Shown here: positions 17,673 to 27,317 of the stretch, in pieces
How positions within the stretch are numbered: position 1 is the stretch's first letter
Layout: the number at the start of each line of letters is the position of its first letter
Assembly (NCBI GenBank): GCA_026708115.1
Contig: JAPOVL010000025.1
Span: forward strand, 1 to 64,000
From: Chloroflexota bacterium
Lineage (GTDB): Bacteria > Chloroflexota > Anaerolineae > Aggregatilineales > Phototrophicaceae
Length of the DNA: 64,000 bases
Direction: 5' to 3'
Program-made: the position numbers and the translations under genes
Notes under the pieces: generated by a model
Database searches by the model: none
What the model saw: only the letters and a program-made list of their open reading frames with translations
Told to the model about the DNA's origin: nothing

Positions 17673-18980
17673 TCAGCGGAAGAGGGCTTCTATCCCGCGC
17701 GCCCAGTGCAGGAGCGCTGGATCGGCGCCGAAGCGCGCGACAAGTTGCAAGCCCAGCGGCAGGCCCAGTTTGCCCAGACCGGCGGGCAGGGTGAGGGCGG
17801 GCAGCCCGGCGTGCGTCCAGGGCATATTCATCTTGGGATCGCCGGTGGCCGCGATCCCCGCTGGCGCGACATCGGGGGCAGCGGGGCAGAGCCAGAGATC
17901 AACTCCGTCGTCGGCCATGGCAGCGTGTATGCGCTCCCGGAAGATCATGCGATGCTCGCGCGCCTGCTCCAGTCGAGCGAGCGAGATCGTCCCTCCGTAA
18001 CGGATAAGCGCCGCCGTGCGCGGTCGATACAGATGGCCGTGTTTCGCGAACCAGCCCTCGTGTCCCAGCGCCAGTTCAGCTGCGATCATGTCCTGATGAT
18101 AAGCATCGATGCTTTCAATATCGTCGAGGACGCTGATGCGTCTGAGCGGATAGCCGACTTTCTCAAGCTGGCGGATTTGCGCCTCAAAGGCGTCCAGCGC
18201 CGTCGACCCCTGCAAATAGGCGCCGTCGGGGACGCCGAGAACGGGCAGCCGCGCAGGGGCTTCGCCGCCTGCCCAATCAGCGACCAGGGCCTCCGCCACA
18301 GCTTGCATATCGGCAACGTTTTGGCAGAAGAAGCCGACATGATCGGCCGACTTCGAGAAGGTCACCAGTCCCTGCGTGCTGACGCGGTCAAAGGACGGCT
18401 TGTAGCCGACGATGCCGCAATAAGCCGCGGGGCGGATGACCGAGCCGACCGTTTGCGTACCGAGGGCCAGATGCGCCAAGCCGGCCGCCACCGCAGCCGC
18501 CGATCCACTGCTGCTGCCGCCGGGGGTATGGGCGGGGTTATGTGGATTGCGCGTGGGACCCGGCTCGAAGTAAGCAAATTCGGTGGTTGCGGTTTTTCCA
18601 AGCACTAAAGCGCCGGCCTGTTTCAGTTGGGTCACGATTTTGGCTTCTTCACCGGCAAACAGGTCGGGTGGCAGGGCCGCGCCGGCGCGGGTCGTGAAGC
18701 CACCGGCATGAAAGATGTCTTTGATGCCCAGCAGGGCGCCGAAGAGCGGCGGTCGCTCGGCCCGTTGCGGATGGCGGTCAAGCAGGGCCTCGGCATCGCG
18801 GCGCAGGCGATCGAAGCGATTCTCCTCGGCGACAAAGGCTTGTATCTTGTCCTCGACTTCCGCGAAGCGAGCGGATAGACGCTCGACCATGACCAGGGGA
18901 GAAAGGCCGCGGCGCATGGCGTCCAGGTCGTCGACGAGCGAGAGGGGTTGAATGAGAGATTCTATTGGCTGTTGAGACAT
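17673..18980 (-). CDS. Amidase, amidase-signature (AS) family
   Basis: 435 residues. The Ser-cisSer-Lys triad region is visible: LLGIKDIFHAGGF supplies the Lys, and GGSSSGSAAAVAAGLAHLAL holds the catalytic serines, followed by GSVIRPAAYCGIVGYKPS. The sequence resembles GatA-like stand-alone amidases, but no gatB or gatC is nearby, so a catabolic amide hydrolase is likely. It is convergent with the cyclase and divergent from the phosphoesterase at 19107. No strong ribosome site was seen. Confidence 0.88.
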   Translation of the reverse strand: MSQQPIESLIQPLSLVDDLDAMRRGLSPLVMVERLSARFAEVEDKIQAFVAEENRFDRLRRDAEALLDRHPQRAERPPLFGALLGIKDIFHAGGFTTRAGAALPPDLFAGEEAKIVTQLKQAGALVLGKTATTEFAYFEPGPTRNPHNPAHTPGGSSSGSAAAVAAGLAHLALGTQTVGSVIRPAAYCGIVGYKPSFDRVSTQGLVTFSKSADHVGFFCQNVADMQAVAEALVADWAGGEAPARLPVLGVPDGAYLQGSTALDAFEAQIRQLEKVGYPLRRISVLDDIESIDAYHQDMIAAELALGHEGWFAKHGHLYRPRTAALIRYGGTISLARLEQAREHRMIFRERIHAAMADDGVDLWLCPAAPDVAPAGIAATGDPKMNMPWTHAGLPALTLPAGLGKLGLPLGLQLVARFGADPALLHWARGIEALFR

Positions 18981-19106
18981 TTTCTGTGTTAGGATTGCCT
19001 TTGCGCGCCGGTTAAGTTCGTTGATCTTAGCAGCGGGGGCTGTTTTTGCAAGCGACGGGATAGGGAAGCCCGCCGGTTTGACAGCATTCTAGCCGAGGGA
19101 GGCACC

Positions 19107-19907
19107 ATGCTGACGTTTCTGCACATCAGTGATACGCATATCAGCGTTGATTCGAGGACCGGCTCACATGCGCTGTTCGCTGCGGCGCCGCACCCGAACC
19201 GTTGCGCCGAGGCGCTGGTCGAGGCAATTCGACAATTGCCCTTTCCGATCGACTTCATTCTGCATACGGGCGATGTCTGCGCCGATCCGCTGCGGGAGAA
19301 TTACCGTCTCGCGCTGGAAATTCTGGGCCGTTTGGAGCAGCCGCTGATTTTCTTGCCGGGCAATCACGATTCGCTGGAGTTGATGCGCGACATCTTGTCC
19401 GAGGGCGAGAGAAGGCGCGTCATGGGCGACGGTCATATCGCCATCAAGGGCTATCATCTGCTCACCATCGACGGCAGCGGCGCGGACAACCCGCTGGCGC
19501 CGACACTTTCTGAGGCGCAGATTGAGGGCTTCGCCGCAGCTGCGAGCCGGACTGAAGACGAGCCTATGCTGGCAGCCGCGCATTATCCGTTTATCAGGAC
19601 AGGGGTCCCCTGGATAGATGATGAAAGTCGGGTACAGAACGGAGAGCGGATTCACGCTATTCTGGCGCGGCATTGTCCACGGGTTGCCGGCGTGTTTTTC
19701 GGTCATGTTCATCAGGCGGCGGTCAGCGTCTGCGATGGCATCACATACGCCTGTTGTCCATCGGCCTGGTCGAACTTCGCGGGTTATCCGGGTATGAGGT
19801 CTGCCGAAGCGGATGTGGGAACGCCGAGCGGATTCAACCTGGTGATGATTCGCGAAAAGCGCAGCTTCATCCGGCGCATGTTCTTGACCGCGAGGGACTT
19901 TTCGTAA
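19107..19907 (+). CDS. Calcineurin-like metallophosphoesterase
   Basis: 266 residues with the five metal-ligand motifs in order: FLHISDTHIS, HTGDVCADP, FLPGNHDS, AAHYPF and GHVHQ. The protein resembles Icc/cyclic-nucleotide phosphodiesterase types. A GGGAGG site lies just before the ATG. A MetX-like hydrolase follows after 16 bp, probably in the same transcript. Confidence 0.85.
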   Translation: MLTFLHISDTHISVDSRTGSHALFAAAPHPNRCAEALVEAIRQLPFPIDFILHTGDVCADPLRENYRLALEILGRLEQPLIFLPGNHDSLELMRDILSEGERRRVMGDGHIAIKGYHLLTIDGSGADNPLAPTLSEAQIEGFAAAASRTEDEPMLAAAHYPFIRTGVPWIDDESRVQNGERIHAILARHCPRVAGVFFGHVHQAAVSVCDGITYACCPSAWSNFAGYPGMRSAEADVGTPSGFNLVMIREKRSFIRRMFLTARDFS

Positions 19908-19923
19908 CAAGCGCGAGGCAGAA

Positions 19924-20937
19924 ATGAACTTTCGCGAAGGCCAGTATACGATCCGCGACTTCCGCTTTGCAAGCGGCGAGGCGCTGCCGGAGTTGCGCCT
20001 GCATTACCGCAGTCTGGGGGAAGCAAGACGAGGCGCGAACGGGAAGGTCTGCAATGCCGTGCTGGTCTTGCACGGCACGACGGGCAGCGGCGCTACTTTC
20101 ACCCGCGCCGGTTTCGCCGACGAGTTGTTCGGCCCGGGGCAGCTGCTGGATGGGGAGCGGCATTACATAATCTTGCCGGACGGCATCGGCCACGGCCGAT
20201 CGAGCAAGCCGAGCGACGGCATGCGCATGGGCTTCCCGCGCTACGGCTATGGCGATATGGTGCGCGCGCAGCATCAATTGCTGAGCGAGGGTTTGGGTGT
20301 GGATCATCTCTACCTGGTGATGGGCACGTCGATGGGCGGCATGCAGACCTGGCTATGGGGGCAGATGTTCCCCGACTTCGTGGACTGCCTGGCGCCATTG
20401 GCTTCGCTGCCGGCCGAGATCGCCGGGCGCAACCGCATGATACGCAAGATGATTATCGATTCCATCCAGAGCGACCCGGCCTGGATGGGCGGCGACTATG
20501 ACGCGCAACCCGGGGGTTTGATCAACGCTATTCATCTGTTGATCGTGATGACAAGTTGCCCTTTGCAGTGGCAGAAGGAAGCGCCAACGAGAGCGGAGGC
20601 GGACGCCTTCCTGGCGGAGCGGATCAAGGCGCATGCGGGGGCGTTGGATGCCAACGACATGATCTATCAGTTTGCCGCGTCGGAAGACTATGACCCGGCC
20701 CCGGGCTTGTCCAAGATCAAGGTGCCGCTGTTGGCGATCAACTCGGCGGACGACCAGGTGAATCCGCCGGAGCTGGGCCTCCTGGAAGCGGCGATGCCGC
20801 AGGTCGAGCGGGGGCGTTACGTCCTGCTGCCGATTGACGAGCGCAGTCGCGGGCACGGGACGCATACGCTGGCGGCGGTCTGGAAGCATCATCTGGCGGC
20901 TTTTTTGGCGACGGTCAGGCCCGGGACTGCGGGCTAG
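19924..20937 (+). CDS. Alpha/beta hydrolase of the homoserine O-acetyltransferase (MetX)-like group
   Basis: 337 residues. NAVLVLHGTTGS (oxyanion side), IILPDGIGHGRSSKPSDG and the nucleophile elbow MGTSMGGMQTW are present. A C-terminal LLAINSADDQVNPPEL provides the Asp and GHGTHTLA the His. These are typical of MetX-related proteins. No methionine genes are adjacent, so a true acetyltransferase role is doubtful; many MetX-like proteins are simple hydrolases. Confidence 0.8.
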   Translation: MNFREGQYTIRDFRFASGEALPELRLHYRSLGEARRGANGKVCNAVLVLHGTTGSGATFTRAGFADELFGPGQLLDGERHYIILPDGIGHGRSSKPSDGMRMGFPRYGYGDMVRAQHQLLSEGLGVDHLYLVMGTSMGGMQTWLWGQMFPDFVDCLAPLASLPAEIAGRNRMIRKMIIDSIQSDPAWMGGDYDAQPGGLINAIHLLIVMTSCPLQWQKEAPTRAEADAFLAERIKAHAGALDANDMIYQFAASEDYDPAPGLSKIKVPLLAINSADDQVNPPELGLLEAAMPQVERGRYVLLPIDERSRGHGTHTLAAVWKHHLAAFLATVRPGTAG

Positions 20938-20994
20938 ATGGCGCAGATGCGACATGTCGGGCAGAAGTTTTGACCTTAAGGTCCCAAGACAACC

Positions 20995-21369
20995 GGGCAA
21001 TCGCATCAAAATGAACATGCACTGCAATGAACACGATACAAACTTAAATATAACTACAGAGGCACAGAAGAAAGTGCAAGCAAGTTGAGAATACGAAGAT
21101 GCGGCCACTCTACCCCATCCCCGGCCCTTCCCCGTATCAAAGGAGAAGGGTGACTCGCCATCGCAGTTGATTTTTTTGCACGAATTACTTTGTTTTACTG
21201 AGAAGACTCTTTCATTTCTTAGGAAACGTGAAATTTCACTTCAATTTTGGATTCCGTGACAAGTAATTTCACCCATTCGCACGTCATTCCAGAGAAGTTC
21301 TGCCCTGAAAAACTTAAACTCTGTGTCCTCAGCGCCTCTGTGGTGAAAAACAATTTGATGCGATTGCCC
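20995..21369. repeat. 375-bp intergenic cassette bounded by 16-bp inverted repeats
   Basis: GGGCAATCGCATCAAA at 20995-21010 and its exact reverse complement at 21354-21369. Inside each end is a second inverted pair of the CACAGAGGC type (21054-21068; 21331-21343). The interior includes an R1 copy (21113-21152) and AT-rich sequence, with no gene. No target duplication was seen. It occupies most of the 567-bp gap upstream of coxS. Confidence 0.6.
21113..21152. repeat. R1 palindromic repeat
   Basis: CCCCATCCCCGGCCCTTCCC, GTATCAA, then an AGGAGAAGGG arm. Nested in the inverted-repeat cassette. Confidence 0.6.
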
Positions 21370-21504
21370 TGGGTCATGATTGGCAAATTGTAGCAATCGG
21401 CAACAAAGCAAGTTACAATGTTGCAAAACCGATTTGGACATCGGTGATAAAGTAAAATCACGTCGCTTAAACCGAGTATTTACGTAGTCACTGAGGAGGA
21501 TTTA

Positions 21505-21975
21505 ATGCAGATTTCAGTCACTGTAAACGGGGTTGTACAGGAACGCGATGTCGACCCCCGCACCTTATTGGTACATTTTCTGCGCGAAGAGTTGGATCTA
21601 ACCGGCACCAAGATCGGTTGCGATACCAGCCAATGTGGCGCCTGCACGGTTCATTTGGACGGGAAGGCGCTTAAATCCTGCACATTGCTGGCCGCGCAAG
21701 CGGACGGGACGAATGTGACGACGATTGAGGGCTTGGCGCTGGACGGCGAGCATCATCCGATGCAGACGGCCTTCTGGGAGAACCATGGCCTGCAGTGCGG
21801 CTATTGCACGCCGGGCATGATCATGGCCACCACGGCATTTGTCGAGGACAATCCGGGGGCGTCTGAAGAGGCGATCCGGCACAACCTGGAAGGGAATATC
21901 TGTCGCTGCACCGGTTATCACAATATCGTGAAAGCCGTCAAGCAGGTGGCGGACGCTGCCGCTGGAGGTGATTAA
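21505..21975 (+). CDS. coxS: Molybdenum hydroxylase iron-sulfur subunit (CoxS/XdhA-type)
   Basis: 156 residues, the usual size. The plant-type [2Fe-2S] site [16 protein letters not shown] lies near residues 38-53, and the second, all-alpha cluster site is built from [10 protein letters not shown] and CRCTGYHNI. The subunit passes electrons from the Mo site to FAD. GGAGG lies seven bases before the ATG. The TAA shares a base with the ATG of coxL, so the two are coupled. Confidence 0.93.
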   Translation: MQISVTVNGVVQERDVDPRTLLVHFLREELDLTGTKIGCDTSQCGACTVHLDGKALKSCTLLAAQADGTNVTTIEGLALDGEHHPMQTAFWENHGLQCGYCTPGMIMATTAFVEDNPGASEEAIRHNLEGNICRCTGYHNIVKAVKQVADAAAGGD

Positions 21976-24320
21976 TGAGCACTCGCATATTTGGCAGTGG
22001 AATCAAGCGGCGGGAAGATCCGCGCCTGATCACCGGCGAAGCGCGCTACACCGACGACATCAAGTTGCCGGGTGTATTGCACATGGCGGTGGTGCGCAGC
22101 CCTTATGCCCATGCCAATATCGTCAGCATCGATAGCTCGGCGGCCGAGGCCATGGATGGCGTGGTTGCCGTTTTCAGCGGCGAAGACGTCGATTTGGCCG
22201 GCATCCCAACGGCTTGGCTGATCCCGGATAGCGACTTGAAGACGCCGGAGCATCCGGCGCTGGCCAAAGGCAAGGTGCGCTATGTCGGGGATGGCGTGGC
22301 AATCGTGCTGGCTGATGACCGCTACACGGCGCAAGATGCTGCTGACGCGGTCAATGTAGAATATGAAGAGTTGCCGGTGGTGGTAGATCCGGAAGCGGCG
22401 GCTCAAGAGGGCGCGCCGCAACTCTTCGACGATGTCGAGAACAATATCGCTTTTCGTTGGGTGATGGGCGACAAGACGGCCAGCGACGGCGTCTTCAATA
22501 CTGCTGATGTGGTTGTGCGCGACAAGATCGTGCAGCAGCGGCTGCTGCCGACAGCGATGGAGCCGCGTTCGGCGATGGCCCAGTACAACCCGGCCACGCA
22601 GGAACTGACGCTTTGGTGCACCTCGCAGAACCCGCATATTCATCGCTTCATCATCAGCGCGGTAACGGGGCTGAACGAGAACAAGGTGCGGGTCATCGCG
22701 CCGGAGGTCGGCGGCGGATTCGGCAGCAAGATCCCTTGCTATCCGGACGAGGCGCTGGTGTCCTGGGCGGCGATCAAGCTGGGGCAGCCGGTGAAGTGGA
22801 CGGAGACGCGCTCGGAGAATTATCAGATCACGATACACGGGCGCGATCATATCCAATATGTGGAGATGGCGGCCAGCCGGGACGGCAAGCTGCTGGGCGT
22901 GCGGGCGACGGTGTACGCCGGAATGGGCGGTTATCTGTCGACAGCGGCGCCGGGCATCCCCACCATTCTGCACGGGCTGCTTTATGTCGGTCCCTATATG
23001 ATGGACAGCGTCTTCTGCGAATCGATCGGCGTGATGACAAATGCCACGCCAACCGATGCTTATCGCGGCGCCGGACGTCCCGAAGCCACCTTCTTGCTGG
23101 AGCGCATGGTGGATATGGTGGCCAAGCGCATCGATATGGATCCGGCGGAATTGCGGCGCAAGAATTTGATCCCGGCCTTCGAAGACGGCTACGAAGTGGC
23201 CACGACGCTGGTTTATGACAGCGGCGATTATCCGGCGGCTTTCGAAAAAGCGCTGGGCATCGCCGGCTACGACGACTTCCGCCGTGAACAAGCGGAAGCG
23301 CGCGCTGACGGGCGCTACCTAGGCATCGGCATCACCGCCTACACGGAAATGTGCGGTTTGGGACCGAGCCAGGTTGCGGGCGCGGTTGGCTTCCAGGGCG
23401 GCTTGTGGGAGAGCGCGACGGTGCGCGTGACGCCCACGGGCAAGGTGCAAGCGCTGATCGGCGCATCGCCGCATGGCCAGGGATCGGAGACGACTTTGGC
23501 GCAGATCATCGCCGATGAGTTGGGATTCCCGGTGGACGATATTGAAGTCATCCACGGCGATACCACGGAAACGCCGATGGGCTGGGGCACGTATGGCAGC
23601 CGCACGACGCCCGTTACCGGCGCTGCCCTGGCGAAGGCGGCGCAGAAGTTGAAGGACAAAGCGCGCACCCTGGCGGCTCATCTGATGGAAGCGAACGAAG
23701 ACGACATCGAATACGCTGATGGCAGTTTCTCAGTCAAAGGCTCGCCCGATCAATCGCAGAGCATTCAGGATGTGGCCTTGATGGCGCACCTGGCCTGGAA
23801 TATGCCGGAAGGCATGGACCCCGGCTTTGAAGAATCGCAATTTTATGATCCGCCGAACTTTGTCTATCCCTTCGGGACGCATATCGCGATCGTGGAAGTG
23901 GACGCCAGTACGGGCGATATCGAGTTGCAGCGCTATATCGCCGTGGACGATTGCGGGCCGCAGATCAATCCGGAAATTGTGGCGGGACAGATCCACGGCG
24001 GTGTTGTGCAAGGGATCGCGCAGGCGCTGTGCGAGGGCGTCATTTACGACGACAACGGGCAGCTCTTGACGGGCACAATGATGGACTACACGATGCCGCG
24101 CGCCGATATGTTCCCGAACTTTGAGTTGGGCGAGACGGTCACGCCGTCGCCGCACCATCCGATCGGCGTCAAGGGAGTCGGTGAAACCGGCACCATCGCC
24201 AGCACGCCAACGGTATACAACGCGGTGCTGGATGCGCTTGCGCCTTTCGGCGTCGAGGGCATCGACATGCCGATGACATCGGCGAAGGTTTGGCAGGCGA
24301 TACAATCTGCCGGATCGTAA
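21975..24320 (+). CDS. coxL: Molybdenum hydroxylase large subunit, form II CoxL-like
   Basis: 781 residues. It starts with FGSGIKRREDPRLITGEARY, continues with GGGFGSK and GASPHGQGSETTLAQI, and ends near GVKGVGETGTIASTP with the catalytic Glu. The active-site loop reads DAYRGAGRPEA, as in form II proteins, not the AYRCSFR of true (form I) CO dehydrogenase. The enzyme is therefore more likely an aldehyde/heterocycle or unknown-substrate hydroxylase than a proven CO dehydrogenase. It binds the molybdopterin cofactor delivered by the genes at 30179-32889. Confidence 0.9.
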   Translation: MSTRIFGSGIKRREDPRLITGEARYTDDIKLPGVLHMAVVRSPYAHANIVSIDSSAAEAMDGVVAVFSGEDVDLAGIPTAWLIPDSDLKTPEHPALAKGKVRYVGDGVAIVLADDRYTAQDAADAVNVEYEELPVVVDPEAAAQEGAPQLFDDVENNIAFRWVMGDKTASDGVFNTADVVVRDKIVQQRLLPTAMEPRSAMAQYNPATQELTLWCTSQNPHIHRFIISAVTGLNENKVRVIAPEVGGGFGSKIPCYPDEALVSWAAIKLGQPVKWTETRSENYQITIHGRDHIQYVEMAASRDGKLLGVRATVYAGMGGYLSTAAPGIPTILHGLLYVGPYMMDSVFCESIGVMTNATPTDAYRGAGRPEATFLLERMVDMVAKRIDMDPAELRRKNLIPAFEDGYEVATTLVYDSGDYPAAFEKALGIAGYDDFRREQAEARADGRYLGIGITAYTEMCGLGPSQVAGAVGFQGGLWESATVRVTPTGKVQALIGASPHGQGSETTLAQIIADELGFPVDDIEVIHGDTTETPMGWGTYGSRTTPVTGAALAKAAQKLKDKARTLAAHLMEANEDDIEYADGSFSVKGSPDQSQSIQDVALMAHLAWNMPEGMDPGFEESQFYDPPNFVYPFGTHIAIVEVDASTGDIELQRYIAVDDCGPQINPEIVAGQIHGGVVQGIAQALCEGVIYDDNGQLLTGTMMDYTMPRADMFPNFELGETVTPSPHHPIGVKGVGETGTIASTPTVYNAVLDALAPFGVEGIDMPMTSAKVWQAIQSAGS

Positions 24321-24330
24321 TCGAATACTT

Positions 24331-24414
24331 GTAGGGGCGACTCGGCAGGTCGCGTAGGTCGCGTAGACACTGACCGCCGACACTGACCGACGACACTGAC
24401 CAGCAGTCGCCCGT
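24331..24414. repeat. R2 copy, stem GGTC/GACC, within an R3-like frame
   Basis: GTAGGGGCGACTC opens, then two GGTCGCGTA units, the core GCGTAGACACT and GACC with two further GACACTGACC units, then AGTCGCCC. It lies between coxL and coxM, in the middle of an otherwise tight operon. Confidence 0.75.
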
Positions 24415-24444
24415 CTCAGCAAAAACTGCAGGAGGAGAGAACAT

Positions 24445-25290
24445 ATGTGGCCAAACAAATTTGACTATCAACGGGCGGATTCGGTGGATCAGGCGCTGGA
24501 ATTGATTGGTGAAGAGGGCAAGTTCCTGGCTGGCGGGCATAGCCTGCTGCCGGTGATGAAGCTGCGCCTGTCGGCGCCCGAGCAACTGGTGGATATCGGA
24601 CGCATCGACTCGCTGCGCGGCATCAGTGCAAACGGCGGCTTGCGCATCGGCGCCACCACGACCCATGCGGAAATCGCCGCCTCGAGCGATGTGCAGTCGA
24701 TGTGCGCCGCGCTGGCGGATGCCTGTGGGGGAGTCGGCGATCAAGCTGTGCGCAACTTCGGCACGATTGGGGGCAATATCGCCCATGCCGATCCGGCTTC
24801 CGACCCGCCGACTGTGCTGGTGGCTTGCGGCGCCACGGTCAATATCCAGGGCGCGGACGGCTCCCGCAGTGTCGCCGCGCAAGACTTCTTCGTCGACCTC
24901 TTCGAGACTGACTTGGAAGATGGCGAGCTCATCACTGGCATCAACCTGCCCAACTGCAGCGACTGCCAATGCGCCTATGTAAAGTTCCCGCATCCCGCTT
25001 CACGCTACGCCATCGTGGGCGTCGCAGTCTGCCTGAAGATGGATGGCGGCACTTGTACGCAGGCGGATGTCGCCGTGGGCGGCGCGACGGTCAAGGCGGT
25101 CAAGTGCGCCGGGGCCGAAGCTGCGCTGGCGGGATCGTCGCTCGATGACGCGGCGCTGAATGCCGCGGCCGACATGGTGAAGGCCGATATCGCGGATTGG
25201 CTGGCGGGTGATGTGGCTTACCCCGAGTCTTACCGGCAGCAGATGGCGGGCGTTTATCTCAAGCGCGCGGTCAAAGCGGCGGCTGGATAA
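24445..25290 (+). CDS. coxM: Molybdenum hydroxylase FAD subunit (CoxM-type)
   Basis: 281 residues. FAD-binding motifs FLAGGHSLLPVMKLRL and TIGGNIAHADPASDPP are in their usual places, and the C-terminal CO-dehydrogenase-flavoprotein domain follows (YAIVGVAVCLKMDGG). It transfers electrons from the Fe-S subunit to the acceptor. GGAGGAG lies about ten bases before the ATG. The order S-L-M differs from the classic M-S-L order, and an R2 repeat separates L from M. Confidence 0.92.
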   Translation: MWPNKFDYQRADSVDQALELIGEEGKFLAGGHSLLPVMKLRLSAPEQLVDIGRIDSLRGISANGGLRIGATTTHAEIAASSDVQSMCAALADACGGVGDQAVRNFGTIGGNIAHADPASDPPTVLVACGATVNIQGADGSRSVAAQDFFVDLFETDLEDGELITGINLPNCSDCQCAYVKFPHPASRYAIVGVAVCLKMDGGTCTQADVAVGGATVKAVKCAGAEAALAGSSLDDAALNAAADMVKADIADWLAGDVAYPESYRQQMAGVYLKRAVKAAAG

Positions 25291-25319
25291 GCGTCGACTT
25301 CAAAGCAGAGTTGTTGCAG

Positions 25320-25344
25320 GGGTCAGCCGTCGGCTGACCCTTTT
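25320..25344 (+). terminator. Rho-independent terminator of the coxSLM operon
   Basis: GGGTCAGCC, loop GTC, GGCTGACCC, then TTTT: a nine-base perfect stem 30 bp after the coxM stop. Confidence 0.8.
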
Positions 25345-25436
25345 ACTTATTTGTTGCAGGTATGAAGACCAAATAAGATGGTGACCTTCGCCTGTAGGTT
25401 TGCCCGGCGAGTCTCTTGGTTTTGATCCGCGATGAG

Positions 25437-27038
25437 TTATTTATGCAAGAACTGGTCTGTAACGTCCGCTTGTAGAAACGGGGCGCCATATCCTGCCAAA
25501 TGCTCCATCAAGCGATCGTCCTGCAACTCATAGTCTGTCGCAAAGACTTCATTCAATAGCAAGGGGAAGCTATTTATGAAAGTATAGGGCTGTGGAATAT
25601 CGAGGGAAAATCCATCCGGCAGATAATACGCGGCGTAGGCATCGAAGTGGATATATCTGCCGCCGAAAGAAGAATGACCATGAGTGGAGCCGTGATCGGC
25701 CTGGAATATGATGACTGGCTGATGTTGCGAGTTTTCCAGAATGGCGTCAATCATCTGCAAGAATTTGGCGTTTACGAATTTTAATTCACTTAAATGATCC
25801 TCGGGACTTGGGATTGTAATGGCGGTGATCGTATCTCCATTCTCGGTAAACACGATTGGGCCATGTGGCTTGAGCAAATGGACGATCGCGAAAGTCGCTT
25901 CTGGCATGGACGCAAATGACGCTATGTCAGCGACGGTATCCAGGAATCGTTCCGGGGCATACACATGATAAGGCATGAACTCGTCTGTATAAAACAGCTT
26001 ATCCAACTGCGACTTAATGAGCCGCAGCCAAGTTGTATCGTGATACAAGGAAAAAAATGACTGTTTGTACAGAAAGCCGCGGTCCAGCATTCTTGGCACG
26101 CCTGTTCCTGGATGAAACAAGATGGCCGCATCAAAGTCGGAATCATCGACTTTAATGTCAATAGGTCCGGCTGGCGCCTGATCCCGGTTAATATCCGCGA
26201 TTGAACTAGGCAGCAACAAACCCGACAAGACATGTATATAGGTATATCCGAGTTGCTTTAGTTGTTTCGCCACTTCACTTTCGGCAATTGACAGCCGCAA
26301 GAAGTCGAGATCACTGAGTTGCGAAGGATTGCTATCGAAATAACGCATATTCAAAGTCGATGCCAGCGATGTAAAGCTCGACCCATAGTTGCTTTGCGCC
26401 TGTTCCGCGACGGTGAATCCGCGATCTCGCAAGGCTTGCGTGAATGCGGAATTATCGTATCCCATCGCTTCTTCCAGCCAGGAGTCGCTTGGATAAGAAT
26501 CCGGGATGATGTAGTAAATATCCGGATGCGTTGCTGAGTCGTTCACCTTTGGGATGTCTTCTTGTATGACAGATGGAGAGACATTTGCCGCAGAGATCTT
26601 CGCAAACGAAGACATATAGACATGGCCCGACACGATTGTGATGCCGGGACTCGCCAGCAGCGCCAGAGAAACCAGATTGAGCGGCAATGTAAGGGCAGCA
26701 AAGATCTTGCGCTTGCGGCTTCGGCATACGGCGCCGATGACGACAGTCGCGAAGGCCAAAACCATCAAGGTCCAAACGAAGAGCGACTTGGGCATGAACA
26801 CCTGAGTATAGAGATGACCGCTAAGTGAGAAACCGATGCTGGCGATAGCTAACAGAAAAGCTGCTTTATGCCGATTGCGAAGCAAAGCGTTTGTCAAAAG
26901 CAAAGCAAATGTACTGGCAACCAACATCACTGCGAGGCTGGCGAGCACTTCGCGCTCGACGACCAGTCCGAAATTTACGGAATATAGATGAAGTATTGGA
27001 TAGATTCCGATCAGCCACAAATAGAATGGCTGTCGCAA
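25437..27038 (-). CDS. Membrane-anchored sulfatase-fold hydrolase/transferase
   Basis: About 533 residues. Several hydrophobic helices fill residues about 1-160, then an outer domain begins DIYYIIPDSYPSDSWLEEAM (metal Asp near the start of the alkaline phosphatase/sulfatase fold). It continues with NYGSSFTSLASTLNMRYF in the place of the catalytic Thr/Ser/Cys and VIIFQADHGSTHG for the second metal site. The layout recalls LtaS/phosphoethanolamine transferases, but the protein could be a plain phosphohydrolase. The start is unsure: TTG at 27038 has no ribosome site, and no ATG occurs before the upstream in-frame TAA. AT-richer than the cox genes it separates. Confidence 0.65.
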   Translation of the reverse strand: MRQPFYLWLIGIYPILHLYSVNFGLVVEREVLASLAVMLVASTFALLLTNALLRNRHKAAFLLAIASIGFSLSGHLYTQVFMPKSLFVWTLMVLAFATVVIGAVCRSRKRKIFAALTLPLNLVSLALLASPGITIVSGHVYMSSFAKISAANVSPSVIQEDIPKVNDSATHPDIYYIIPDSYPSDSWLEEAMGYDNSAFTQALRDRGFTVAEQAQSNYGSSFTSLASTLNMRYFDSNPSQLSDLDFLRLSIAESEVAKQLKQLGYTYIHVLSGLLLPSSIADINRDQAPAGPIDIKVDDSDFDAAILFHPGTGVPRMLDRGFLYKQSFFSLYHDTTWLRLIKSQLDKLFYTDEFMPYHVYAPERFLDTVADIASFASMPEATFAIVHLLKPHGPIVFTENGDTITAITIPSPEDHLSELKFVNAKFLQMIDAILENSQHQPVIIFQADHGSTHGHSSFGGRYIHFDAYAAYYLPDGFSLDIPQPYTFINSFPLLLNEVFATDYELQDDRLMEHLAGYGAPFLQADVTDQFLHK

Positions 27039-27177
27039 GATCTGTGACAGCCCGATACGCAGGGAGTGAATGCTGCGTTTGCGCGAGAGAATAGGCCCGT
27101 CCTCGCCAACTTGTGTTAATATCGCATGTTAATGCTATGCTACTACGGAACTCTAATGCGATCATGTTGACGGTATG

Positions 27178-27199
27178 CGCTTAGCAAAGCCGCTAAGCG
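27178..27199. repeat. Leader hairpin CGCTTAGC / GCTAAGCG
   Basis: Eight-base perfect stem with a six-base loop. It sits at the predicted 5' end of the transcript for the sulfatase-fold gene. Confidence 0.45.
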
Positions 27200-27205
27200 T
27201 CGCCT

Positions 27206-27233
27206 ATTATATCACGCCAGGCAGCAAGTACAA
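27206..27233 (-). promoter_or_regulatory. Sigma70-type promoter of the sulfatase-fold gene
   Basis: On the minus strand TTGTAC (27233-27228), a 16-base spacer and perfect TATAAT (27211-27206). The -35 box lies in one arm of a 12-base inverted repeat, GCAAGTACAAGG (27224-27235) and CCTTGTACTTGC (27263-27274), which could be an operator. Confidence 0.55.
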
Positions 27234-27317
27234 GGACTGCTGAAATCATAGCGATCTACAACCCTTGTACTTGCGAAGGACAGAACTTACTAATAATGCA
27301 ATAAAGTATGGTTGAAG

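Noticed and set aside
21975..24320. Assignment as true aerobic CO dehydrogenase
   Set aside because: The active-site loop is AYRGAGR (form II), not the AYRCSFR of form I enzymes.
26866..27165. ATG-started 99-codon frame over the start of the sulfatase-fold gene
   Set aside because: It overlaps the membrane-helix coding region in another frame and has no recognisable features.
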